A DNA stretch of 64,000 bases, from contig CM044869.1 in the NCBI GenBank assembly GCA_024500155.1, positions 48,563,898-48,627,897 on the forward strand, written 5' to 3'. Positions 22,501 through 35,695 of the stretch are shown here, piece by piece; the stretch's first letter is position 1; each line of letters opens with the position of its first letter. Below the pieces are notes generated by a model. That model was not told where the DNA came from and made no database searches. It saw nothing but the letters and a program-made list of their open reading frames with translations. Made by a program: the position numbers and the translations under genes. Source of the DNA: Chenopodium formosanum (lineage: Eukaryota > Streptophyta > Magnoliopsida > Caryophyllales > Amaranthaceae).

Positions 22501-24439
22501 ATACTTGGTCGAGTCAGTTTTGTGCATGTGAGTGAATGTATCTGTTGTCTATCAGCTTCATGTGCACCCTAAGGTGTGGCCTTTTTTTGCTACATTTTAA
22601 CCCTGTTTGCTGACCGAAACATTTACTTTTGCAGCTGCAGGTTTTTGCTCACAGTTAAGATTATGTTCCTACAATCAACTCATATATCTTGCTTAAATGT
22701 TGCAAGTGCTCAAGTGACTGATTGATCTACATGCTGGGCAAGCAGTTACCAGGTGGCTGGTTCGCCCAGAGAAATCAATGTACCACGGCTACCACCCTTT
22801 CATAAGCGCTAAGCAGTGGGAGGAAGTTATGCAATCTTGTGCATATTGAAAGGTGATTTTTTATTGATGCCAATTAGACAGTTGTTTTCATACATAACTA
22901 TTGAGAGCATTGACTATTAAGTTTTTTGGGTCACAATCTTGTCATATTCCAGGCGCACTTATTTGACAAAGGATACGTATCAAATGGCCTTGGCAAGGGC
23001 TGGCCTAGGTATGGAAACAGATGGCAATGGAAACAGGAAGGGGGTGCTTCAAAAAGAGAGATTTTGATTCTTGCAATTTTATCGACAGGTACAAACTTCT
23101 GTAATCCTTGAACAAATCATCTGTAAGTTTAGTAGAATAAACCCCCTCCCAGTCTGGTTCATGGTGCAAGAAATCTGCTTGATAATTAGCTCGTTATTTT
23201 ATAGTTACTGATAAACTCTTTGGTTGGTTAATTGTTTGACTATATAGGTTGACATTCAAGAGTACATGGCCATTGTATCATACTGACACTAAAGTAAAGA
23301 AGTGGATTCACACTGTAACTGCTGAAATGACTTCTGCAGTTGACATAGAGCCGCAAAAAATTGAGCCTTTTTGCTCTGGAATGCTCTCTTGCAAAAATTT
23401 ATAGGCTGCCTGTATTTTAAATTAGTTCTAATTCAATTACTTCAGGTAATACGAAGTATATATACTATATATGTTCATTTTTGTAGGGTAGCACAATCAT
23501 GGTTATAATAGCATCAATTTTGTAGTAATGTAGTGATCTAATAGAGCAGGCTGACGTTGCAAGCTGAAGATTATTACAAGTATATTTACCAGAGTAAATT
23601 GTATAGAAAATTACACATTAGCATTTTCAATTAGGCTTATTCTATGATATTATCTGCATTTTAAAGCTTATTTCATATAGTTCATTTCTCACATGGATTT
23701 ATTTTCCATACTGTATTTAAAAGTTGCATATGCATTAGATTTTTGGACAAAATTTTTGATACAACAAGAATTAACCCTAGATATTGGCTAAGTTGATGCA
23801 AGAGGCAAGGAAATACACAAAGTGATGAAAATGAACATGATTTTAGCGGACAAATGGATGGCAAGCCCCATTCTCAAAGTAAATACTAACATATACCAAG
23901 GAACAATTGATTTTTGAATAATACTTCCTATTTGATTGCATTTAGTACAGTAAAATTGTAGCCATGGTAGACTTTTGTAATGCAACATAAATCTTATGTA
24001 GAACACAAATGGTTAAGGTGATTAAGTAGCTTTGTTCTATATTGATGAATGATGTTGAAGGTGAAATCTAAATCTTGTTGGCTGAATCAATAAACTTCAC
24101 TGACTTTTCTGAGCTAGGAATTCATGTTCTATAGCACTAGAAATTGATTCCATAATTATGAAAGACTTGCTGATGTTGTAAACATGTTTGAGGAAGCCTG
24201 AAGTAACCATGTGGTTACATCATCTTTTAACCTAGAGTTCAAATGTGCTAGACGAATTAGGATGCATTAAGAGCTTATCAAAGTGGTTGTCTGATGCTGG
24301 TTGAAATTGATGTAGATGAAAGAAAGTTTGGGTAGCTGGTCATACAAGAGGAAATCTTAGGAAAGTTAAACAATGAACTAGAATTGCTTGACATTTTAAT
24401 GTATAGGTGAATGGAGAATGTGCTAAATTTAGGGCCAAA
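19506..24439. other. Region 3' of the PPR gene, no coding gene recognised
   Basis: No conserved frame was found on either strand. Several short stretches bounded by plausible splice sites (about 20184-20259, 22361-22450, 22625-22860) may be spliced 3' UTR of the PPR gene or an independent non-coding transcript. About 21326-21608 looks like a degenerate Stowaway-type MITE: CTCCCTTCGTCC at the left and words such as AGGCCATGTTTCCATTTTAAG, but the right end is poor. Confidence 0.4.
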
Positions 24440-24530
24440 AAGTTGAAAAAATATATTTATTAATTACCAAGTGAAATGAGGTCCAAACACCTCAGCAAAC
24501 TGGGACAGAATCCCCAACAAGCACACACAC

Positions 24531-24563
<33 letters not shown>

Positions 24564-25347
24564 ATCTAGAACCAAATTACTCCCCAAAGAAACCTATACA
24601 AACTCCAGCCAAGAAGTAAAACAACAGATAACAGACCAGACAATTAGCTATATTGTAACGGCAAATACAAGTTTATCTGTCAGATAAACGATTGTTAATC
24701 TGGTGGCATTGCTGTAAATATATTGAAAAAGCGTGGTCATTTATTCAGTACTTTTGGTGAGCTGTCCAATTATTGTTTGCAACTTGTATTTAGGAAATTG
24801 CAAATGTACCCCACAACTAGTACATGAAAAGACGTATGTAACCTTCCATTGGTACTTGAAAAACCGATTCAGATAAACAAGTTTTTATCTGGGAAATTAA
24901 CTGGGCACAACTCATTGTAATCCTAGCAAAAAGGTCCTATAATCAGCAGAGCATCTACAAGCAACCCTGAAGCAAATATATCTAAAAATAGTTTCAGCAG
25001 TTCTCCCATTTTGGTTGAAAATCAAATCATTTCTCTGAATCCAAATAAAGAGCATTAGGTAAACTATGTGTTTAATAGTAGAAATTGTTTCATACACTCA
25101 GGTGCACGGTGCACCCAAGAGTATTTTTTGCTCATTTCGATGATAATTGCTCATTTTATCATCAAATGAACAAACAAATTCCCTTGGGTGTACCGTACAC
25201 CCGGGTGTATATAACAATCTCTCCTTTAGTAGTTGCATCTCTTGCTGTACCTCATAGCCCAAGTTAGCTCACAAGAAAAATCATATCCTGAATCTAAGTA
25301 GAGAATTGACATTAAAAGAAAATATGCTCAAAAAACTATGTAGGTTG
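24440..25347 (-). pseudogene. LINE (L1-type) remnant, 3' part
   Basis: On the - strand, 25097-24912 encodes a segment resembling the end of plant L1 ORF2 (zf-RVT region: MLFIWIQRNDLIFNQNG, then FRVACRC). It is followed by a T-rich 3' region (poly-T opposite the A-run at 24532-24562) with TTGCTGAGGTGTTTGG-like words common in plant LINE tails. The matching upstream part is at 37424-38115; the two are separated by the 12-kb LTR element. The exact 3' end near 24440 is approximate. Confidence 0.65.
25092..25210. mobile_element. Small MITE with 30-bp inverted ends
   Basis: ATACACTCAGGTGCACGG followed by TGCACCCAAGAG at the left (25092-25121) pairs with CCCTTGGGTGTACCG followed by TACACCCGGGTGTAT at the right (25181-25210), 25 of 30 positions by eye. 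The 119-bp element lies within the LINE remnant. A target duplication was not identified, so its superfamily is open. Confidence 0.6.
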
Positions 25348-25352
25348 CCTGC

Positions 25353-26862
25353 TGGAAGGAGGGTGTTCCCATCGTAGGGGATCTTCTCCTTAGATGCCCG
25401 TTGGCCCTTTAGAAGCCTAGGACTTTACACTTGTTAGGGTGTATTAGGATTTGAATTCCTCACTGTTTGGGGGACCTTGAATTAGAATTGATCTTGTCAT
25501 CACGCTTTTTTTTTTTATAAGAAACAAGTAGGGAGTCGCCAATGAGTTTTAGGAAAACTCATGAACCTCGTTCATGCCTTTCTCCCATGTGGAGTTCATG
25601 GGATATTTAGCACGAATCGTAAGTTTACCCATGCCCAAATTGGTCTACATAAACTAGAAATGAGTTCGGGAGCGAGGGTACTAAAATAACGTTCCTTTTA
25701 GGGAGGAATCGCTATTCTAGCCCTAGTGCGGCCTCTACTAGCTCTTCCTTTTTCACAATTTCATCACCAAAAAATATATGCAACGCGATACCTAAAACTA
25801 AGTTAGTTGATTTTATTTACACGCATTAATCACGTAGGAATTACATTGCAAAATTCGTTATTCTTATTTAATCAATATTCGTGAAAGAACAATAAATAAA
25901 CAATATTCGCCTTGTCTTAAGTGATAAAACAACAATTAATTATTCAAATTTTAGTCTTGATTAACGAAAGAGTACTATGTGAATTAATTAATTAAAAGTT
26001 TGTTTAAAGTGATCAAACAACACTAATTAATCAATTAAAGTTATTTAAACAATAACAGAAAAGTGATTTATCTAAGTGCTCAGGAAACTAACCGTTCTTC
26101 TTTTATGCTAAATCTCCGTTTATGCGTTTATGGACTTTCTTTCTTCTTCGTACCTTCAAGAGCTTCAATGGATGGATTAGGGTTGAAGAGTAGTTGGGAA
26201 GAAAGAGGGAAAAGTAGTATGATAGTAAGAAGGTTTGAGAGAGATTAGGGTTTTCAGAATTTAGGGTTTAGTATTCTGATTTTTCTGTCCGTTTAGAGCT
26301 GAACGAAGACCCCTATTTATAGACTCCTATCATTGGAAATCTCTGAATTTCTACTTTCCAATAACGTTGGAATTAGCTTAAAATATGTTATGGATAAAAA
26401 TTTATGGCCGTTGGAGTGTAAGGGTGTTGGTTTTAGGGCCCGGTTTAGTGTTTTGATCATAACTTCTTCGTTTTGGCTCGGAATTGGGCTTATAATATAC
26501 CGTTGGAAAGATCTTTGAAAGGGCTATCCATTTGTATAGGCCTTGAATGGGAATTTGATGGTTGTTTTATCTGTTTGGCTTGGTTTTTTCAACAATGTAG
26601 GTTCCATTGGATCCAATTATTGCATTTGACGCATTTGAGTCCGTTATTAATCAAGTTTAAACATGTATGAACACGTTTTAGGCCTAATTAGTAATCGGAC
26701 AAGGCTCTAGGATAAATTGGTCTCAAATATGGGTTTTAACTTACTTCATAATGCATTTCGTAGTCCATAAACACTTCAACTTTGATCTAGCATGAAGAAC
26801 GGGTTTTTGTAACATCATCGCACTTCCTTTTCGGGACAAAAGGCCAAAATTAGGTGTCTATA
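25353..26862 (-). repeat. 3' LTR of the 12-kb element (shorter copy)
   Basis: A 1510-bp LTR. On the - strand it starts TATAGACA (the usual TG is TA here; the other copy has TGTAGACA) and ends CTTCCA. Compared with the 5' LTR it lacks about 210 bp, corresponding to roughly 36666-36880. Confidence 0.9.
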
Positions 26863-26881
26863 GTTAGCCCCCACTTTGATC
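26863..26881 (-). promoter_or_regulatory. Polypurine tract of the 12-kb element
   Basis: Read on the - strand: ATCAAAGTGGGGGCTAAC directly before the 3' LTR. AAAGTGGGGG is a typical plus-strand priming tract of plant gypsy elements, and its side fixes the element's orientation. Confidence 0.75.
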
Positions 26882-28284
26882 GAGTCTAGAATAGACGATG
26901 ATCAAAGTAGTCAAGGAAATAAATCCGAGACTTATTCTGCGAAGTTCTCAAAGAATAGAGAATCTTTCAGAAATGTTAAGGATGTCGAAACGATCCTTGA
27001 TTCGCTAAGTGTTTGAAACAAGTAGCTATTAAGGCTAGAAAAAAGTATTTTCTATGTCTTAACGCGCTAAAGAATCTAGATTGATCCTTTGCATTTGTAG
27101 AACGCTTTTACGAGTAAAGGTGTTCTGGGTGATGTCATGTCATGAGAAGAGATCAGTTTAAAAAGGATTAAAAGGGGATGATGTCCTCCCAATCATGTCA
27201 TCGTTGGTCTAAAGTCCCTCGATATGTCATTGAAAATTTAGCCTGACTTTAACAAAGTAAAATGATAAAAAAGGTGTTTTCGACATTCGAGCCTAGACGT
27301 TTTCGGTATTCGAGCCTCAATGTTTCGGCATTCGAGCTTCATCGGTATTCGAACCGGATGTCCACAAGATAGAAATACATGTCTCAGGACTGGAGGCACA
27401 TATCCAAATCCAGTGAGAGAGAAGAAATTCAGCAACTCTCTCAGTAGTTTTGTCCACAAGATGAGTACACGTGCCTCAGGACTGGGGGCACGTGGCTACA
27501 TGGGTGCGACATCGTCTCGTCGCTTTTTATACAGGGGGTGGATGGACACCCTAACTTTCTGGTAAGCTAGTAAGCTCACTAACTACCGTATTTGCTTCCA
27601 ATCAAGAAGTGTCTGTTCCTGATGGTTCGACGCGCCTGTCGACTCGTGAACTAACGCCTAAAGTAAAGTAATTCTCTACCTTTTAGTTCCGAGAGGTAGA
27701 CCTCGCAAATCTTGGGCTGAATTGAAATTTTGCGCAACACCTACGCCATACAATTTTATGTTGTACGATACGCCTTGCATTTTTATGCTGCATGATGACG
27801 CCTTCCTTTTTGCTTTGGACGTGAAAAAAGAAGAAAAGCCGGACATTTATAACGTCAGTACAGTAAAATGACAAACCTGTCTATGGGAGCTTTTATGTAA
27901 AGCACCACTCCGGAACGTCTTAAGACACTTTTACGAAAAACGTTCAAAACGTATGCTTAGGAAGGCACAAAGCACGGTGTGCATGCAAGATGATGCAAAA
28001 AACTATCAAAGAAGAAAAGAAACTACTGGATGCAAAGCAATTTTAAAAGATTTCGATAATTCGCGCGTTATTACGTCTAACAACGTACAAAACCGTTGGG
28101 AAAAATTCAAAACGGATCAAAATCTGAGTACTGGTCTTTTAAGTGACCAGTGTTCGCCCGCAACATAGTAAGTCACGCTGGCCAGGCGCGCGCAAGAAAC
28201 TAGGTTGTGCTAGGATGCCACGCGCAACTTAATGAGTTGCGCGCAATATTTGAATTTGTAAAAGAGTTGGTGAAGCGCGATCTG

Positions 28285-30130
28285 CAGCTCGCTTTCTTCT
28301 TCTCCTCTTTCTCCAATTTTGATCTCTTCCCATTTTTTGGTTGTCGTTTAAAGCTAAGGAAAGTAAATCTTGCTCCTTTTATTTTACCAAACTATGATCT
28401 TGGTTAATAAAATGGAGAAATCGAATGAACAATCCTAACTTGAAGTTGGGGCTTTTGATTCGACTTGTTTTCATGAATTTGTTTGTTTGTTGTTGTTTTA
28501 AGAAATATATTGCAACAAATTTCATGCGAAGTTGTAAATTATTGATCCTGTATGAGCATGTCAAGCATATGTGTTTTTTTTGTTCATTCTAATTTTGACT
28601 TTGTGCTTGAACTTTATTTCTCTTTTTTGCTCACATAGACTATACTTGTTAATTTTAATGTAAATTGAAGTGTTTGGAACAATAATTATGCATTAAAATT
28701 ATAAATGAAATTTTGAACTTTTATAATAGCATGAATTTGTTCCTGCGACTCACATTTTTTTTTTTTTTTTAATGCGTAAGTTGCAAATTGGTTTTATTAA
28801 TGATAAAAAATAACCGATGGTTATTATTATTCACTTATAAAACTGTGATTTCAAGATTTCCACAAAACTAGTTAGTTTTAGGAAATTCTTGAAGAGATCA
28901 TCGAACTGGAATAGTTTGGCTATACTTCGGGCTTTTGAGCCCCCATTTTATGTTTTCGAATATTGTAGCTCCCAATGTTGGGTGACCTCGATGACTTGTT
29001 TGTTTTTTAATAATTAGACCCTTTCATGTTGCTTGAAATGGGTCTAGAAATCCCGTGTTTCGTCTTATTATGATAACAACTAGGATCTTGGAAACGATTA
29101 AAGTATTGTGTTTAAATCGTTTTTTGACCATTCATAGTTTTAACAAAGAAATTTGCTAAGTCTAGTAATATTGGTCATTCATTAGAACAAATAAATGGAA
29201 AAATGAAATGTTGTTCAAATTTTTCGTCTATTCTTGCTACTTTTGAATTCTTTCTTTTGAGTTCAAATTTTGTCACTGTTTTGAAGCTCGAGAAAGTAGA
29301 TGTTATCCTCCTTGCGAAATTCCAATGTGTGCAACAATGGAGAATAATTTAGAATGAAGACTCCTTAATTTCGAATTTAGGAGTCTTCTGTTTACATTCT
29401 AACTCATGAAATTGTTTGTCTTATGTTAATAATGTGTCTTGATACAATTTTCATGATGAATGATTGAGTACTAAACTTTCGTATGAGTAAGTATCATGAT
29501 TTTGTTGCTCTATACTAGTCATACTCTTTAATCTCTAGAGTAAATTGAAGTATTGAAACAACAATTATGCACTAAGATTAGTTCTTGAAGTTGAACTTGA
29601 AAATGGCTCGAATATGTAACTTGTTTCATGGCCAAGTTCAGTTGCAAACTTAGTTTTCAAAGGAACAAAATGATTATTAAATCATTGTGATGCATTTGAA
29701 AATTATAAGGCTCGAGATCTACAACTATTTAGGCGATTCTCGAAAGTAGTTCGAATGACATGAATATCTCATTTTGTTTTTTGTTGATATTGGAGCCCCC
29801 ATGTGTAGGGTATGCGCATTCTTGCTATTTCACAAGTCTTGGAGCCCCCAATTTGGGGTAATTCTATTGACTTGCTATTGTTTAGGCCATTCATATAATC
29901 ATGATATTGAGATGGACCTATTCATATATCCTATTTTTGTTTTTGAGATATTCAGGGTAATGACATGCCTTTTGCATTTTAGTTAAAGTCATTTTCAAGA
30001 AAGCAAGTTAGTTATTTGCTTGTTTATAAACCAAAAACAATTGTGTCTAAGGTTTAGTAATCTTACCTAATGCCTAAACGTTTGTAAAGATCATTGCGGT
30101 GATTTTATTGTCAAAGTTGATTTAGATCAT
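28285..30130 (-). repeat. Two diverged ~0.9-kb tandem units in the retroelement 3' region
   Basis: Corresponding landmarks recur in order in about 28285-29215 and 29216-30130. They include TGAAATTGTTTGT-like, AAATTGAAGT-TT-GAACAA, ACAATTATGCA-TAA-ATTA, GAGCCCCCAT and CTAGTAAT/TTTAGTAAT words. A more diverged third unit may follow at about 30480-31200 (AGCCCCCAAGTGTAG). The units lie between gag and the 3' LTR, where Tat/Ogre-type elements are known to carry tandem repeats. Confidence 0.55.
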
Positions 30131-32926
30131 CAAATATTTTCTTCGTTCTTATCAATCTTTGATTTTGGTCTTGTAGGTGGTTCGTTTACCATCCCTTAGC
30201 CAATATTCGAAGGAGAACTAAGCAAGAACAAGTTCGAGTCAAGAAGAAGTCGAATCTTAATTCATTCCTTTTGGAAATACATGTATTATCCAAACAGTTA
30301 TTTGAATCTGAAAATTTATTTATTTGAGAAAACAAAAATTCAGAAAGGAAATTTTGAATACTAATTTTATTAGAAACATGTTGTTTCGAACTAGAACTCA
30401 AAATTTGAAAAGGGTCCAATAATTTAAATGAAAGTTTATTTTGAAAAGCAATTTTTTTCTAGTAGGCAAAATACATAATCATATTATTTTAAAAAATGGA
30501 CCCAAAATGAAAAGAAAAGTCTAGCTCGTAATTGAGCGTGGCCTTTTTTGTCCAAGATTGATGAAGGTAAGTTGTAATTTGCAACTTATTTCAACAAAGA
30601 TATGACAGTGTGAGCAAACTTTCGTATATCTGATTTTGTTAGTTTTTTTCTTTTTAGTGTTTGTCATCACTGTCATATTTTGCTAATTGAAAGTGGAGTT
30701 CTTCCAATTAAAAGATGTCGTAGTTTGAAAATGAATATTTACCAAACTTAGGTTTGATAGAGTGTTAGAATAATTTATAAAATTATTCGAATCACTTTCC
30801 CAAAATATGGTCTCGTTTCAAAATAAAAGTTAAGGTGAGACCTATATTTTTAATTTGAAGCCCCCAAGTGTAGACTTTGGGTGGCGTTTGGAATTCATGT
30901 ATACATATGTTAGGGGATGTTTCTCATGTTTTTTTTAAGGCCCCAAGATTTGTATTTCCAATTTGCAAAATATTGCATATGTTTATCATAAATTGTTTGA
31001 TCAAGTAACATAATTAATTATCTTGGTCAAATAATAGGAAGTGGTATTCTTCCCTTTGTCATTTAAAGTTATTAAGATGGTTCGTAATAAGCTTTGCATG
31101 GCATTGATTTTGCAGCATAAATAGCGTGTTCCAATCTGTAAATAGAGAGAAGTGGGGATGTCCTGGCTTTTTTAAGTCCCCAATTTGAGGCCAAGAGCGA
31201 AAAATTTATACTATCTTTCGAGTATTTTAGTTGCCAAATGGGAGGGATCATCCCGACTTACCCCCTAAAAAAGAAATGAACAAAAAAGACGGATTTGTAT
31301 AAAAAGGAAGGGGAATCCAACTTTCCCATAGAAGAATAAAGAAAGAAAATTAGACATGTTTTCGAAAAGTAAGGATTATTGACTTAATATTTGAATCATC
31401 GTGATGACTTGGCAGTGAGGTATATGTGTGATAGCGATAACGATCATTTTTTTCATGTAGCGATCATGTTCAATCAATGTTCCTCGCTTAGAGAAGATGG
31501 AGATATCCCACGCAGGCGGACATATTAGTTGTTCATCATAAGTGAGAAGACCAATGCTCAAGAGTTGTAAAAGACATCTAAAGTTGACGTTAAGGCTGTC
31601 GATATATCAAATCAATTTATTGTGTTAACTCTTTTTCTTTCTAGGCAATGTATATAGAACCTGAATTACCTTGGTAATAAATAGCCCTATTATTAAAAGA
31701 AAATGAGATGATTGTTTTTTTTTGTTTTTTTTTTTAAAGTGATAATCATCTCATTTTTCTTTGGCAAAAGATATGGAAAACATCGAATTTAGTTTGATTG
31801 GATTGCTTTACTAACATGATGTAATCAAGACAATGGCTATCAAGTCATCCAAATCATTTGAATTTTTTTTATATGATCTTGTAATCATAACTCAACACTT
31901 CATGCATTTTATATATGGGCATAACTACTCAATAGTAGGTCCATATGTGCAAAGGCCTAAGATTGGCCATATTTTCATGGAATGATGATTTTGGTATATG
32001 GTTATGGTCTACCTTAAGGAGGGCCTTTCCAAAGTCGTAACGTGGCTAGGCTTAGGGTTATGAACAATGGACAGGCTCAAGTATACTCCCAAAATCCCTT
32101 ACTTTTGGTGCTTCTCAAATTTAAACCTTTCTGCTTTGTGTGGCAACTTCCTATATTAGGTGCCTTTTCCTTGTCATCTCTCTTTTGTTTTTTTTTTCTC
32201 TTTTTTTTTGACAAGTTTTGTTTTGGGTTTGGAACGATTTTTTGATCTTTCCTTTTGGGTTTAGACTAACTTTGTGTCCCCCTCTTATGCTTCGTTCCCC
32301 CAATTTCCTATTTGAGATCTTTGCACTATTCCCATCCCAAGGTATGGAATAATGTAGGTTGAATAACTAAGGCTCAATTGACGAGGCTCAAAAGGGCTGC
32401 CAAAAACATGGATTTTCTCTAAGGTTAAGAACATGGGATTATATTTGTGGAGTTTCAAGTTTCCTCCTGTGTTGGTGAGATCATCATATCCTTTCTTTGT
32501 GGGCCTAAGATAGGCCTCTTTTCATTCAATACATCTTGTAAGCCAAAGCTCATCAAGATTCTTAAAGTGTTGAGTATGTATGCCTTTTGATATTGCCTGT
32601 TTGTATGTATAAGTTTTATTTAATTCAAGTCAATAACAATAAAGAGATTGAAAAGAGAACAAGATAGACGTACTTGAAAATATATTTTTTTATTCATTAA
32701 TTAATGAGAGTACAAAATAAGTAGATTCGACAGCTCGAATCTCTTAGTCTATCATAAAAAAAAGACAAAGGAAAAACAAAACAAGACCTAGGGGTGCTAC
32801 ATCTTGAATTGTTGACAACTTCTTGAGATTGCGTCTTCGAGCTTTGTCCATTTCTGACGTAGGTGAAATCCTCTCTAAAAATCAAGTCCATCTATATGAT
32901 TCATGATTTCATTTATCAAGTCCCTT

Positions 32927-33630
32927 TCAATTAATATTCCCACAGTATTGTAAATGACACTTGTACGGTGGAGACATATTGTCTATGAACTTTGGGACAA
33001 GTTCATGATTCGGAGGTCTTTGTGGAATAAGAGCAACCTTTGATCGCCACCTGGAAAAGAAGTCAATGAAGCCTTCTTCTTCCCCTTGCTTAAGTAATTC
33101 GAGATCGCGCAAGGTAGTTGTGAGCTCAATGTTATCTCCATATTGGGTTAAAAACGCTTTTACAACGTCACTCCAAGTGGAAGTTTGTTTTGCATCGAGG
33201 TTATAAAACCATGATCTAGCAGTTGGGTCCAATGAAAGAGGAAAAGTACATGCATATAGGCTTGGCTCAACCCCTTTCAATGCCATAATTCCAATAAAGC
33301 TCATTAAGTGAGTCCTAGGATTGTCTGTAACCTTAAAGGTTGGCAAATCCGTAGTCAAGAACTTTTCTGGGAGAGTCTTGCCACTAGGTTGTGGTGCAAG
33401 CTCATAATTGAAGTACTTATTCCCTGAGTTAGCTCGAAGGACAAGTTTCTCCAAGGCCTCTACTCTTTCGGCTCTTGCTTTTTCTTAAGAATGATTTCTT
33501 TTTCTTTTTCTGCTTTTATTTTAGCCTTTTCTGCTTTTTTATGAGCCTTCATTTGGGCTTCTTCTTCTCGTAGGGCCTTTAGGTTTTGGAGTTCCTCTTT
33601 AAGTTTCTCCAATGCTGCTTTGTCACCCAT
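32927..33630 (-). pseudogene. Frameshifted gag of the 12-kb element
   Basis: Reading starts at the ATG at 33630 with a Lys/Glu/Ala-rich coiled-coil-like segment (KLKEELQNLKALREEE). This frame ends at a TAG near 33458 after a frameshift in an A-rich run near 33485. The second frame (to 32927) carries a clear Retrotrans_gag domain: LPTFKVTDNPRTHLMSF, then FPLSLDPTARSWFYNL, W-DVVKAFLTQYGDN and LELLKQGEEEGFIDFFSRWR. No zinc knuckle follows. Capsid protein of a gypsy element; likely non-functional as it stands. Confidence 0.85.
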
Positions 33631-34284
33631 GATTGGACTAGTATGCGAATGTGGAAGATGATCTAGTAATGTGTATCACGAGAAATTGAGCGCGTTCACT
33701 TAAACCTTTTCTGCCAAGCATTCAAACAATGAACCAAAGTCAAAATAATTGTTTTATTTATTTATTTATTTTTTTTAATCCTTGTAATACGAATTCACTT
33801 TAAGCAAGTTTGTTGATGAAGAATGTCAAAAAATTCACAAACAATCATTAATGGAATGTCATGATTTGTGTTGACTTCAACAAGGTAATCATCTAAGGAT
33901 TTTACTTTAAATGAATTGTTTTCGAAAAAGGTAGAAGAGAAAGACAAGAAAGTTGGATTGAAAATGCTCATCAAATTTTAGGAATATTAATCAACCCGAA
34001 CATACTCCTTAAAATGATCAAATATACTATGGTATTTGTTGATCACTTAGATTGCAATAGAGATCTATATCATTTTTTTTTCAATTATGATTCTCATATT
34101 GCTCATCTTTAAAGGATAATATTTTACTATTTGCTTAAAAAGAATGATGGCCTCCGAATGTAAAATCCAAGAAATAATTAAATCATTTTCTCGGTTTTAT
34201 CATTCATTATCTTCTCTCATTTTTTTTTGAGAATTATAATATATTTTTTTTAAAAGAACAATTTTTTCGTTCTATTCTCTCTCT

Positions 34285-34324
<40 letters not shown>

Positions 34325-34630
34325 TGAAGCAAACATCCCAAATAAGGTTCTTGAGATTTTCTTTTTAAACCATAGAAGATGTAAATAAATTATACTTTTA
34401 AATCAAGGTTGATCAATTACAACTAAAACATGATGAACACGAACTAGACACATTTAAGAATAAACATATTGATGACGTCCTATTAAGGGATGCGAACTTC
34501 TAATGACGAACCTCATAAGAAGTAATGTCATTAGTTCGATTATAAAGTACGTAAACGAATCATTATAATAAAAAATAGTATCGAGCGCAATTTTCTGTCT
34601 TGCGCTAAGGTGGAAAGTGCATCCACATGC

Positions 34631-34664
<34 letters not shown>

Positions 34665-34668
<4 letters not shown>

Positions 34669-35115
34669 GAAAACACAAAAAGAATGATAAAAAAACATTT
34701 TTTCGATTTTTTTTTTGTGCGAAAACGCAAAAGGAACGATAAAAAAACATTTTTTTTCGATTTTTTTTTTTGAAAAAACGAAAACGATGATAAAAGTAAA
34801 GGTAATTAAGTCAGACAACGTTGTTAGCCGAAGAGATACTTTTAGCACCTAATTAACGATTAACCTTGAAGCGGTAATATCGTTTTCTCCGTATGATATT
34901 GCTCGTAACGAGTCAAAGTCAATGTTGAACAGTTGGCGCGCGCATGACACAGAGTTGCGCAGAGGTGCCACGCGCAACTTCTGAACTTGTGCTTGGAGGG
35001 CGCGCGCAACTTTGACAGTTGCGCGTGCCACTTGGTAGGTTCGACATTCTTTTTTATTTTTTATTTTATTTTTTTTTAATCGAAAACGCAAAAAGAACGA
35101 TAAAAAGAACTTTTT
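34665..35115 (-). repeat. ~60-bp minisatellite with T-runs in the retroelement leader
   Basis: Units of the form GCGAAAAC(A/G)CAAAAGGAACGATAAAAAAACATTTTTTTCGATTTTTTTTT repeat about 2.5 times at 34667-34800 and once more at about 35078-35115. They are accompanied by long T-runs (34281-34323, 34629-34666, 35121-35148). This lies between the 5' LTR and gag of the 12-kb element. Confidence 0.65.
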
Positions 35116-35676
35116 TTTATTCTTTTTTTTTTTTTTTTTTTTTTTTTTGTCGAACCACAATTTTTGCGAATTTTTTTTTTAATTATATCTCTAGGTAACA
35201 AGTTGGAATTAGTTAGATTAGACACGAAGCACATATTCATGTAGTCACATAAGCACATAAAAGGAACCATCAAAGCATACAATGTCATTCTAAGGTCAAG
35301 GCTTGGGTGTCCAAGGTTACCATATCTTAAGAGACGATGCACGAATCAATCACTCAACGTGTTGACCCATGACATAGCCCTCCCAACATTTTGTTGACAA
35401 TATGAGTGGGATGATTGTTATTGATTTCGGGATAGAAGCCTAATGTTGGCAGCCCCTAATCAATGAGCCAATCCCCAATGGTTAAAGTGTGCTATACTTA
35501 TGCATGATGCAATGTTGCTTGTTTGGTTTTTACTTTTGTGCAAAAGGAAGATATTATGCGTTCAAGCCTCGCTCTCTAACTAGAGATTATCCAAGTTAAT
35601 TCCCGTTACAACCCATAGGCAACCTAGTGTTGGAAACCTTGGACCATAACTAAGAACTAATCTTGTAACCTCTAAG

Positions 35677-35694
35677 TCCCCAGTGGAGTCGCCA
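35677..35694 (-). promoter_or_regulatory. Primer binding site candidate
   Basis: Read on the - strand, one base after the 5' LTR: TGGCGACTCCACTGGGGA. It begins TGG, complementary to a tRNA CCA end. It does not match initiator Met tRNA; it resembles the tRNA-Arg-type site reported for Ogre/Tat elements, but the tRNA was not checked. Confidence 0.6.
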
Positions 35695-35695
35695 C

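Noticed and set aside
26063..26670. Short frames repeated at 36406-37226
   Set aside because: They are the same LTR sequence translated on the non-sense strand of the retroelement.
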